Shown here piece after piece: positions 32,989 through 43,052 of a stretch of 64,000 nucleotides of DNA. Position 1 is the stretch's first letter, and the number at the start of each line of letters is the position of its first letter. A program made the translations under genes and the position numbers. Origin of the DNA: Omphiscola glabra (Eukaryota; Mollusca; Gastropoda; Lymnaeidae); the NCBI GenBank assembly GCA_964017045.1, contig OZ024810.1, forward strand, positions 8,859,562 through 8,923,561, in the 5' to 3' direction. Under the pieces are notes generated by a model, which worked only from the letters and a program-made list of their open reading frames with translations, did no database searches and was not told the DNA's origin.

Positions 32989-34179
32989 ATGTCTGATTCA
33001 ACTCTGGAACAGTACACTCTCCTTCTGGTAGGAAGAACGGGAAACGGTAAAAGCTCCACCGGAAATACGATACTCGACAAACCTGCCTTTAAACCGCTCA
33101 ACGCAAACGTCGAGTCGAATGATGACGTCATGGAGTTCAGCGCGGCCCTTGTGGACGGGAATAGGGTCCAAGTGATTGACGGAACTGGCACTGGGGACAC
33201 TGGATCTGACGCCCAGCTGGATATCGTCTCCCTCATTGATTGTATAACTAAAAGATTGTGGAGTTTTGTGAACAACGTTAACGCCTTTATCCTGGTGCTG
33301 AAGTACGGCGTACGGTTCACCAAGCAAGAGAAGGACGCTGTGGAACTGATCAAGTCAATCTTCGGCCAGGACATCCTGAATAAATGGGGCGTGATCGTGA
33401 TGACGTACGGGGACAATTTTGAGATGAACAAAGAGGAGGATAATGGGACTTTCGAAGACTGGTTCAAAGAACAAACAGGGGACATTCAAACTTTGTTAAC
33501 GGAATGCGATAACAGGTGCGTGCTCTTCAACAACAGGGAAAAAGACGAGAATAAAAAACAACATCAACGCGAGAGCCTCATTGAAAAGGTCAAGGCCATT
33601 CAAAATATACGATATACCAAAGAAGATTTCCAGGGAGCTGAGAAAGGACGAAAGAAATTATTGATCGAGGCCAATCTTCCAAAACTGGAGCGTCAAACAA
33701 AGGAGATGATCAATCAACTGCATGCAAAACTGGCAGAGGTGGAGAAGAATGGCAAACAAGGGGAAGTCTCAGAGAAACTCAATCTTCTCTACAGTCAGCT
33801 TATCAATTTCAAGATATATCTAGAGAATGAGGATGATGGAGCCGGGCTGGTGGTGAGACTTGTCCAGCATGTTGACCTGGCGGTGCTGGGCGTCAAGTCC
33901 AAGATGAAGCAATGGGCGTTGGTCACGTCGGAAGAGAAACAGGTCACGCCCCCTGAGGAGAAACCCATGATCAAGCTGCCCATTGGGGAAACCGGAGTAA
34001 GATATAATAAGTTGAAGGGAACGGCTTGTGTAGAGGTATACACCTCAGAGGAGGACGAGAGAGGACTGAAATGTCTTGAGAGACTTCAGTCACACAAAAA
34101 GGCTGTTGTTATAGTTATAATAACCGGAATAATCATTCTTATTCTTATAGCAGTGGTGTTTGGAGTAAAAATGAGCTAG
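32989..34179 (+). CDS. GIMAP/AIG1 family GTPase G4, tail-anchored
   Basis: The 396-residue protein is the duplicate of G3: P-loop GRTGNGKS (15-22), DGTG (64-67), KYGVRFTKQEKDAV (105-118), G4 motif TYGD (139-142, tyrosine where G3 has histidine) and RCVLFNN (176-182). The helical region (about 215-330) is nearly the same as in G3; the linker before the tail has changed more (EEKQVTPPEEKP). It ends in a tail anchor (VVIVIITGIIILILIAVVFG) and four residues. The ATG at 32989 is three bases after the acceptor ending at 32985, which leaves almost no room for untranslated sequence in this exon. A possible AATAAA lies near 34363. Function is predicted from the family only. Confidence 0.93.
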   Translation: MSDSTLEQYTLLLVGRTGNGKSSTGNTILDKPAFKPLNANVESNDDVMEFSAALVDGNRVQVIDGTGTGDTGSDAQLDIVSLIDCITKRLWSFVNNVNAFILVLKYGVRFTKQEKDAVELIKSIFGQDILNKWGVIVMTYGDNFEMNKEEDNGTFEDWFKEQTGDIQTLLTECDNRCVLFNNREKDENKKQHQRESLIEKVKAIQNIRYTKEDFQGAEKGRKKLLIEANLPKLERQTKEMINQLHAKLAEVEKNGKQGEVSEKLNLLYSQLINFKIYLENEDDGAGLVVRLVQHVDLAVLGVKSKMKQWALVTSEEKQVTPPEEKPMIKLPIGETGVRYNKLKGTACVEVYTSEEDERGLKCLERLQSHKKAVVIVIITGIIILILIAVVFGVKMS

Positions 34180-34274
34180 TCCCAGTTTTATCCCCCACCT
34201 GTCTAGTTCATGAAGTTATTTACAAAAATAACAAAGCCGATCACACGTGAATTTCATCTGTACGAGTACTTACT

Positions 34275-34465
34275 CTCCAACTGTGTCTTAACTATGACAC
34301 AAGTGTCTAAGCTATGTCACAAGTGTGTCTTAACTATGTCACAATTGTGTTTTAACTACGTCACAATAAAGTCTTAATTATGTCACACCTGTGTCTTAAC
34401 TAAATCTTAAGCATGTCTTAACTATGTCACAATGTGTCTTTACTATGTCAAAATTATGTCAAAAA
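34275..34465. repeat. Short degenerate repeats 3' of G4 (taactatgtcac)
   Basis: This is the counterpart of 25230-25470, with about nine diverged units of 'cttaactatgtcacaa.tgtgt'. Confidence 0.75.
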
Positions 34466-34683
34466 TAGTATTATTTCGTATTTTTCAAATCAATTCCTTA
34501 AGTAGACGCCTAGGGCCAAACATGCAGGAGGCCAGGAAAACAGAAATCTGATTGCATTTACTTTTCTATTTTAATTGGTTCAGTTGTTTTTTTAAAACGT
34601 GACATATATAACGGCTGAGTTTGTTTGTGCTTTTTGTTATTTATATATTATAGTTGTTGCCATTCGTGCTAACGTGCCCCATT

Positions 34684-35276
34684 GTTACGTACTGTAATCA
34701 GTATGGAGAAATTAACCTCGTATCAAAGTATATGGCTCGTTCTAAAACAGTACACAACAAAAGACGATACCCTGTTTAAATACAGGGCTAATTACCAATC
34801 AATACATTTTATTATTGTAATTATAAATAACAAAATCAATCGAAATATAATGAAAGCTATTCACTTACAGTATAATGTTTGGCTTGTACCGGTACAATGT
34901 TGAAGATTACACAATGTTGTAAAAAAGGTACAATGATGAAAAGGAATACAGAAGGTAAAAAATCTCTCGTCTCGAAGCAAAAATAACACACGCTCAAAAT
35001 ATCTCGTAATAAATGATCTTGCCTCTCAATTTCTGTAGCCATTGATATAGCCTCTTTCACAGATACTACTAGAAGAGACTACGCATTGTATTCCCTTCTC
35101 GATACTTCTACATAATTCTACAGAATTCTAATAATAAAGACAACTGATTTTATTCATTTATAAACAAGGTCAAGAGAGACTATTTTTAGCTAGCCACACC
35201 CTAAATGCGTTCCGAGCTTGGTGTCAGCTAGAGATCATTCACGGGGAAAGATGACGTAAGCACGTCGTCTACACAA
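34684..35276 (-). mobile_element. Solo LTR, inverted relative to 31980-32601
   Basis: The insert starts 'tgttacgtactgtaatcag' and ends '...gtctacacaaca', TG...CA. It is absent from the otherwise matching G3 3' flank, where 'cgtgtccccat' runs straight into 'ccttttttaataaccaagtg' (about 25697). A perfect target duplication is not visible. The open frame at 34682-34903 is LTR sequence, matched by the reverse frame at 32365-32562. Confidence 0.75.
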
Positions 35277-36625
35277 CACATATGCTCTTTAATATCCAAG
35301 TGGGTTGTCATGTTGCTATCTTACATCACTTCATTGAGTTTTTACGTGCAGTAATCCAATCCACAATTAGGGTGTGAAAAATCATAGATCCAGGCAGTTC
35401 CGGTCGAAGAAAAACCCTGACAACTCCCCCCCCCCCCCCTACTGCCCCACTCAATTATTAAGAAATGATCAAGATATAATCAGTGGCATAGCTAGATATT
35501 GCGCCTCCAGGACTGGGCTTTATACATAGATAACAAATATAAATACATGTTTTAATTATAATACAATGTGCAGGACTGTCTCTGAATCGGGCGAAGGGCA
35601 GAAAAAAGGGGCGCCCACCCCCACCCCACTTTTCTGCAGGGCCCTTCTTTCAGAATACACTCGGTCAGGCTGAAAAATCTCAATAAATATTAGGTATACA
35701 CTTCTTATTAATAAAACATATTAAAATTATTTTTTTAATTTCACAGGTTAAACGAAATTTAAAGAAATAAATATTTTAAAATTGAAGATTTTTATATGTT
35801 TTTCATTTTTTTATGTCTTACGATTATGTATGTCTTACGACTGATTATGTCTTATTTATGTCTTATTGGTTCACTAAAGGTAAACACGGTAAAAAAAATG
35901 TATTTATTTACACTTAATCGTTATTTCAACTTTTTCTCAGTAAATCCTTCTCAATTAAAAAAAATACGTTTAAGATATGTTCTGCCTCCTCCATCCCATC
36001 CCCATTGCTCTGCCGACGTTGACAAAAACATCCTCGTCACGCCCCAGCGCTTCCGTCCACGGTCTACTGCATCTATTTTCAAATATGTTTTAAAGTCAAG
36101 ATTCGCCACACAATCGGCACGCCAGCCCAACGGCGAAGGAGGACACAACATGAAATCCTCGGGAAAACAAGATTTGAGGAATTACGATTTCCCGAAAAAA
36201 GTATCCATAGTCCAAGTCAGGTCTTGTTTGGCTGGATCTGTTAAGTGTCCCGTGCAGTGGCATATCTAGAACTTGTGCTGACCGTGGCTGGCCTACATTT
36301 TTTTGCCCACAGCCTAAACGAAAAAAAAATTATTAAAAATTCAGTTTTTTTGGAGGAACATGTGAACTATTCATTTTAAGGAAAACATGTTTCCCGCTGG
36401 TCGTGTCACACCCCCCCCCCCCCCACCCTCAGCGTCACTGGTACCGTGTAGAAGACTGTAGCTAATATATGTCTTCATGACAACGAGAATATGTCTGTAT
36501 TGCGTGATTGCCTGCCTTTTACCTCCACCTTATTGGACTCAAATTGAACCTGTAAACATACTTAATTTGGACTTAATTGGAACATGTAGTCATGCTTAAA
36601 GACCTGCCTTTTTTAAAAATAATAA
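35277..36625. repeat. 3' flank of G4, duplicate of the G3 flank
   Basis: Matches 25700-27060 in order. Frames at 35796-36269 and its reverse are not kept in the G3 copy and are not called. A C run lies at 36410-36424. Confidence 0.75.
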
Positions 36626-36734
36626 TAATTAATAAATCTCAAAGGTAAGGCCAATGAATGAAAAATCGTGATTCTTCAAAATATTACTGTAAAGCATTTT
36701 AAATGTTAACTTTATGTGCTGTGTTTTCCACCTG

Positions 36735-37665
36735 TCAGTAACTCGAGATGCCTGGCCACCTGTCAATAACCCGAGATGCCTGGCCACCTGGCAATAACCC
36801 GAGATGCCTGGCCACCTGTCAATAACCCGAGATGCCTGGCCACCTGTCAATAACCCGAGATGCCTGGCCACCTGTCAATAACCCGAGATGCCTGGCCACC
36901 TGTCAATAACCCGAGATGCCTGGCCACCTGTCAATAACCCGAGATGCCTGGCCACCTGTCAATAACCCGAGATGCCTGGCCACCTGTCAATAACCCGAGA
37001 TGCCTGGCCACCTGTCAATAACCCGAGATGCCTGGCCACCTGTCAATAACCCGAGATGCCTGGCCACCTGTCAATAACCCGAGATGCCTGGCCACCTGTC
37101 AATAACCCGAGATGCCTGGCCACCTGTCAATAACCCGAGATGCCTGGCCACCTGTCAATAACCCGAGATGCCTGGCCACCTGTCAATAACCCGAGATGCC
37201 TGGCCACCTGTCAATAACCCGAGATGCCTGGCCACCTGTCAATAACCCGAGATGCCTGGCCACCTGTCAATAACCCGAGATGCCTGGCCACCTGTCAATA
37301 ACCCGAGATGCCTGGCCACCTGTCAATAACCCGAGATGCCTGGCCACCTGTCAATAACCCGAGATGCCTGGCCACCTGTCAATAACCCGAGATGCCTGGC
37401 CACCTGTCAATAACCCGAGATGCCTGGCCACCTGTCAATAACCCGAGATGCCTGGCCACCTGTCAATAACCCGAGATGCCTGGCCACCTGTCAATAACCC
37501 GAGATGCCTGGCCACCTGTCAATAACCCGAGATGCCTGGCCACCTGTCAATAACCCGAGACGCCTGGCCACCTGTCAATAACCCGAGATGCCTGGCCACC
37601 TGTCAATAACCCGAGATGCCTGGCCACCTGTCAATAACTCGAGACGCCTGGCCAACTGTCAATAG
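36735..37665. repeat. 28-bp satellite-like array (acccgagatgcctggccacc)
   Basis: About 33 units of 28 bp are nearly identical; only the outer units and two internal ones vary (gagacgcc, 'ctggcaataac'). The homogeneity points to recent expansion or frequent exchange. Each unit holds two partly overlapping palindromic words (tggcca, ctcg/cgag). Confidence 0.97.
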
Positions 37666-38209
37666 CCCTATACGCATTACCACCTTCAACTCCTGAAAAG
37701 TACTAATCAATAACTCTTGACCGTGCAATTATGCATGTCTAGTGGTAGAAAACTAGGCCCCGGGTTAAGCTTTAAGTAAAATAAGATCGTACTTGGGGGG
37801 CATCGGGGACAAGGTCGGGGTAGGGAAGGGGGGGGGGGGCGACACTAAAACAAAACTACACATATACAAAACTTAAGACCTTTTTTTTTACATAAAAGAT
37901 TAATTCATGGAGGTATATAAAGTAAAGCAGATAGAGATACGAGACTAAATGATGTGCAAAATAATATCATGCACCTTAACCTTCATACGGAAGCGACATA
38001 CATTCTCATGGGTGTGAAAACACTCAAAACGCTTATTTAAAACCTTTGTAGCCGAGCTTCAGCTGTTCCATTCTAATCAGCGGGATCAATTAGCTACTTG
38101 GGGGATGTGGTGGGGGGTGGAAATTTTAAAGTGCTTACGGCACCTGAGGGTTTTAGCCCGGCTCTGGCGTCAACCCGTGAAAATTTTACCGTTTATTGTA
38201 TGGTATACG
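37666..38209. other. Intergenic, nothing recognised
   Basis: Simple G run at 37829-37840; otherwise no gene or repeat is supported. Confidence 0.5.
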
Positions 38210-38409
38210 CAGTGGTTCTCAACCTTACTAACGCCGCTACCCTATAAAAAAAAGTTCCTCATACTGTGGCGACCCCCAAACACACAATTATTTTTGTTGC
38301 TACTTCGTAACTGTGGTGTAAACGCGTTTTCGGATGGTCTTAGGCGACCCCCGGCAAAGGGCCATTCGAACCCCCAAAAGGGTCGCGACCCACGGGTTGA
38401 GAATCGCTG
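38210..38409. mobile_element. SPIN-like hAT MITE
   Basis: It starts 'cagtggttctcaacctta', has 'tactgtggcgacccccaaac' and 'cggatggtcttaggcgaccc', and ends 'gacccacgggttgagaatcg' plus 'ctg'. At 200 bp it is the longest copy here. The flanking 8-mers (ggtatacg, gtgtacag) are only partly alike. Confidence 0.85.
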
Positions 38410-38636
38410 GTGTACAGTATACAGTAGAAGTCCGTAGTTTATTAACGGGCTGTTTGACCCATTCTACACAAAATTACATTATACTTAGACTTTCCTTCAC
38501 TACTATATAATTGAAATAGACGTACAATTTCAAAAAGCCAAAATGCACTAAATTTATCATAAAGTGGCTCTTCAACTCTAAGTTTGTTTGTGTGTGTGCG
38601 TGTAAGTGCTAGCGATTGTTTGTATGTGTATATGTG

Positions 38637-38802
38637 CAGCGGCGTAGCGAGGGGGGGCAAGGGGGGCATCATGCCCCGGGCGCTACTCACAAAGGGGCGT
38701 CAAATGGTATATTTTACATATAATATTGTATGGTCTTCAAATAGGGGAGGCCGCTAAAAAGGTATTGTGCCCCGGGCGTGAGTTAAGCTCGCTACGCCAC
38801 TG
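38637..38802. mobile_element. hAT-type MITE ('gccccgggcg' family) with 8-bp duplication
   Basis: It begins 'cagcggcgtagcgagg' and ends 'gctcgctacgccactg', has 'catgccccgggcgctactc' inside, and is flanked by perfect tatatgtg duplications (38629-38636, 38803-38810). A second copy lies inverted at 45426-45595. Confidence 0.9.
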
Positions 38803-38879
38803 TATATGTGTGTGTTTGTGTGTGTGTGTGTCTGTACGTGTGTTAAGCACTAGTGATGATCACGAGCAACGCAAGATCT

Positions 38880-39764
38880 GCTTATTTGAATGTAATGGTA
38901 AATAATGGGTTTTCCCGTTGTTAAATGGCAGACCCAATGAAATTACAATTCTGATAATCGGATTTATCCGACAGACATCTTTGCATCACCAGAAGTCACT
39001 CTTGATAAATATTATGTTTAAAAGTAGGTTTACACAATTTTTAATAACAACAAGAGTTTTAAAGTTACGGCCAAATTAAACTTCATAAATAAGAGAGTTT
39101 AAAAATAAATAATAAATTAAGAATAATAAGCATGTCGTGTTAGGAAACATATTTTGAACCAAACCAATAAAAAAGAGTAATTTACATTTAATTTAAATTT
39201 TTTTAAATCAATTTAAATATTTTTTTAAATATTTATATTTAGTCTTCCTTAGTGATATTTTAACTTTTATGCTTTACAACGTATAATAATAATTATAATT
39301 TAAATATATTAAAAATTGTATAATTAATTATAAATTATATTTTTATTAGAACTTAATTATCTGGGGTTAATGGTAAGTCCATTCGCCTGCCTGTAGGTTG
39401 ATCATCAAACGTTGTGCCTGGCGTGGTCATGTTGTGCCAAACATAACACACACTAAACAATATCGTAATGTGGTGCTACTATTTTGTTGTGATTATCTTT
39501 GTAATCAAAGATTTTTTATCAGCTCTATCCATCATGCTTGGGGTTGGTAGTGATACAAACACTATTCTAGGGGAAATAAGAACACATTGAAAGAGTCGTG
39601 TTCGAAAAGAGAAATTTGTACCCTGGCCCCTAGGTGGGGGAGAGTTGACTAGCAGTGTAAGATAGAGGGGGAAAAAAACGTTAGTTTGCCTAAAAAAGGC
39701 CGGGGAGATTGTTAGCGTTGGCAGGAAAAAAAAGTATCGCAAGGCACCTTACAGTTCATAGGCA
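38880..39764. other. Intergenic, strongly AT-rich in the middle
   Basis: 39030-39370 is almost all A and T. The minus-strand frame at 39479-39742 has no recognisable domain and is not called. Confidence 0.5.
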
Positions 39765-39927
39765 CAGAGGCGTAACTGGGCTTTTGACGCCGTTGGCTAA
39801 TTTAATTTTGGCGCCCTTGATATTTAAAAAACATTTAAAAATTAGACATTTAGCGGCGCCCCTTTGAACTGGCGCATGTCGGCGCCCTTGGCAACTGCCC
39901 CAATGCCAAGCCGTTGTTACGCCACTG
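39765..39927. mobile_element. hAT-type MITE ('ggcgcc' family) with 8-bp duplication
   Basis: It begins 'cagaggcgtaactgggctt' and ends 'ccgttgttacgccactg', inverted relative to 28185-28349. Perfect 8-bp duplications cataggca lie at 39757-39764 and 39928-39935. Confidence 0.9.
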
Positions 39928-40039
39928 CATAGGCAGGCTTGTAGTTATTGTCTTTATATTAAAAATGTTAATCTGTCTCCCCCCCCCCTCCTTTTTTCAG
40001 CACGAAGGACGGATAGCAGGATCCTTCTCTGGACCGCTG

Positions 40040-40241
40040 AATGATAATTGCATTGAAATGACGGGTGGGTGCGAGTAGGTGGGAGTTCACACTGCACTAC
40101 GGTATTCAGTTTGGAGACCGAAGATTAATTTATTGGAGACGACTGAAAAAACGTGAGACTACTCTAGACGCTACACTGGACTCCAGTGTGTGATTCGACA
40201 CAGAGGGTTTGTCTCAAGCTCTGTGGGCAGACAACTCGCCA
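40040..40241 (+). other. Possible non-coding 5' exon before G5
   Basis: A stretch of balanced composition ends 'cagacaactcgccag' followed by gtaggc, a fair splice donor, 2.8 kb before the G5 acceptor (ending 43041). It does not match the exon proposed for G2. The evidence is the donor and composition only. Confidence 0.25.
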
Positions 40242-40369
40242 GGTAGGCGTTTCATTTCTTGTTAAAGATATATGTATGTCTCTGGTAAATAAAGTTAAAA
40301 TTATGTTTTGTTTCGCGTTGCGATCTTCTTATTTAAGTTTGTCAATACTCAATATTACTTTTTATAGAA

Positions 40370-41190
40370 AATAACCATGACCAATTCCAAATAGCAGAAC
40401 GTGAATTTCATTTAAACGATACATGGGTCGAAGTAGACAAGAAATCAGTGACAAAGTCAATTAACGAATTTTAAGCAAAACAATTCTTTCTGTGTTTATT
40501 CACGGAAAAAAAGTAGATAAATATAGAAGCTAAGATTTTAAAAAATTAAAAATAAATATATATTATGGTCCGTCGTAAAACATATGAGAACCACTACAAC
40601 ACAGTAACACGAGCGTAGAAGTTTTAAAAAATAGATTTGATACTTGACCTATTTAAGAGTTATAAAGTTGACAGCGCTACTGATAATCAGTTGTTAGCTG
40701 CCCCCTTTTTCTCTTGCAGGGCGAAGTTTAAATAAAACAGCAGAACACACAGCACACCGAACAGCCGCATCTCTTTCACTCTAACCAAATGTGAGACTCT
40801 TCAAAAAAACTATAAAAGCTACAACTCAGCGCTTGGAGACCTTAGTCATGATCATTACATTTTTTCATAGTGACCCGTGCTGTAGATGCTTAATATATAT
40901 GTATATTATTATAGCAACAGACATTTACTGTTTCACTCTCATTGCTCTAAACTAGTGGTTCCAAACTTTTTCAATTCTCTGCGTCCTGGATGGATCCATT
41001 TTTTTTATCCATGGTTCCCTATGTCAGGTTCTAACAAGAACACGGCAGAATTGACTTTAATATTATTTATTTTATAATTCAGTGTAAAATGAAACACGTT
41101 ATTATAAGTTCCCACAGCATACCAAGCTGCTTTTAGTAGATAATTGTGCAAAGTATTTATTTTTAAATAGGCTACTGGTCGGCAAAATTC
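40370..41190. other. Intergenic, part of a MITE-like stretch
   Basis: At 40953-41035 'actagtggttccaaactttt' resembles another hAT terminus, but no matching right end was found. Otherwise nothing is recognised. Confidence 0.4.
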
Positions 41191-41198
41191 CACGAGAT

Positions 41199-41413
41199 CG
41201 GTGTTTCCCAAACTTTCGACATCTGTTTACCCCTGTCAATAATAAGTGTAACACCAAGAAACACTCCATAATTTAAAAAAAAAAAATTTAAGTTATTTTT
41301 TATCCTTTGCAGCGCGTAAGCGTACACCCCCCCCCCCACACCACCCCAAAAAAACCCACCAAAACTCTTCCCGTACCCCCAGGGGTACGCGTACCACACT
41401 TTGGGAAACACTG
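41199..41413. mobile_element. hAT-type MITE ('gtttcccaaactt' family)
   Basis: Left terminus 'cggtgtttcccaaacttt' and right terminus 'actttgggaaacactg' are inverted repeats. Flanking 8-mers cacgagat and cactggat agree at six of eight bases. It contains long A and C runs. Confidence 0.7.
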
Positions 41414-41569
41414 CACTGGATGGCACGTCTTAATTATCACATTGAATTTAAAATGGAATTCATTGAGGGCAAAGTGTGTATTGTTTCAAGGCGTCCCAAA
41501 CACGGCTCTAGACAATCAACTCTTCAGATGTTGTAGATTTTATGCATTGACAAAAATCAATTATAAGAC

Positions 41570-41935
41570 AAGAAAAGATAAGAATCGTTTATTGGTCCAG
41601 CTTTCCGTCCCGACCGAAAGGCTTCCTGGGGCGGTGAGGGGGGGGAGGGCGGTAACGCAACACAATCCCTCTGGAGACGAAGCAAACCCGCCCAGACCCA
41701 CAAGGAAAGTGGGGCTGCTTTAAACGCAGCGCTTTCGGTCGACCGGGCGCCCCCCAGGCCGGGGGGTAGGGGAAATGTTCACGGCGTGCTTCTGCGCGAT
41801 CTGGCGACGAGGAAACTCGTCGTCGGGCCGCGTTGGGGTGTGCCGGGGGTGGGGGTGAGGCACCAAGAGCTTACGCCCCGGCCCACCGACACCATTTACC
41901 TCTGTGACGTATTGGCCCAAAGAAATTGAAATGTT
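41570..41935 (-). repeat. GC-rich insertion, probable retroposon 3' part
   Basis: The 360-bp stretch is GC-rich in an AT-rich region and has sharp edges. Read on the minus strand it ends '...ctggaccaataaacgattc' and then 'ttatcttttcttg', so it carries AATAAA and a low-complexity tail as a reverse-transcribed insertion would. The words 'taagataagag.agattctttt' plus 'attgttcc' at 63617-63643 resemble the same tail. Frames across it have no known domain. Confidence 0.5.
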
Positions 41936-42054
41936 TTCTGAATACTTTGCAGATATTCAGTTTCAACACATAAATAAATACAAATTTTAACCACGACAAT
42001 ATTTTACAATTATAAAATTTTGAAAAATAAGTCATCAAAAGTATTTCTCTATAG

Positions 42055-42209
42055 CAGCGGTTCCCAGGGGGGATCGCCTAAGACCACCTGAAAACACATA
42101 TGCTCTACAGGTATGAAGTAGCAACGAACATAATTGTGTGGCTGGGGGTCGCCACAGCATGAGGAACTGTATTAGAGGGTCGCGACGTTAGGAAGGTTGA
42201 GAACCACTG
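42055..42209. mobile_element. SPIN-like hAT MITE with 8-bp duplication
   Basis: It begins 'cagcggttcccaggggggat' (an internal deletion has brought the termini inward) and ends 'aggaaggttgagaaccactg'. Perfect 8-bp duplications ctctatag lie at 42047-42054 and 42210-42217. Confidence 0.9.
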
Positions 42210-42289
42210 CTCTATAGCATAAAAATCAGCCATCCGCGAACACAATTAGTGTAAAAAATGACGTAAGAGATACGATTTAAATTATTAAA

Positions 42290-43040
42290 CGTCGCTGGGG
42301 GGGGGGGGGGCGGCCCTGGTAAATTCATACAGATTGAGGAACAAAAGATTGTATATCCTTTGGTCCTAACTTTAAGACAAAAAATTCATCCTGTTCAGCT
42401 GATCTGAGGGATCTGTTATGAAGTGGGTTGGATGTATCATACACAATTATCTTAGTTTCAAAACAGCACTTTTTCTTCAAATGGTTGTGGAGGCCAAGGC
42501 TGTGTGATATTTATAGCTTTCTTGAATTTCCACACCGGCAGGTAATACTGAAGTTCAATAGGCTTCCCATTGTTGCACTGTTGGAATAAGTTAATAACTT
42601 GTTTTCTGTCAGTGATCTAAAAGACTTTGCATTTTTCTTCAGGAAAGTTTTGGGGATTCCCGATAATGGAGGGATGCATGGCAGTAGAGTTACTGGTGGG
42701 TAAACCCATCAACACTTGCGTAGTCATTGGGGGGGGGGGGTGAATGGGGCGATCTGCTCCCCTCCACGGCGGCACATTTTCTCTCTTCCTAAAGAGTGTC
42801 ATTTTCGCATTTTCGGCTAATTCCATTTTTTTTTTCGTACGGGGTTGGGGTGGGGGGGAAGGGGGCAAAAAATATTGGCCCTCCCCGGGTGGCACTACTA
42901 AAATTAGCCACTAAATCGCCAATCCGTGCCTCCATTATTATGGTTGTGATTTAAGATAAAGGCTATAACATTTGTTATTTTATCGAATGATATTTATCAA
43001 AAACAATAACCTTACCATATATTTCTTCTTCGTTTCAATA
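42290..43040. other. Presumed G5 intron, nothing recognised
   Basis: G runs at 42297-42311 and 42729-42740 and a C/G-rich patch near 42850 are seen. The minus-strand frame 42617-42895 is low-complexity and not called. Confidence 0.45.
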
Positions 43041-43052
43041 GCATAATAAACG

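Noticed and set aside
36735..37665. CRISPR-like array
   Set aside because: Units are contiguous with no unique spacers and the sequence is eukaryotic. The same holds for the other tandem arrays.
40186..40374. 62-codon frame as a small gene
   Set aside because: It runs through a likely splice donor, has no domain and lacks conservation evidence; kept only as a possible 5' exon.
41307..41723. 138-codon frame in the GC-rich stretch
   Set aside because: It joins a MITE with C runs to a GC-rich repeat. Long frames are expected in GC-rich DNA.
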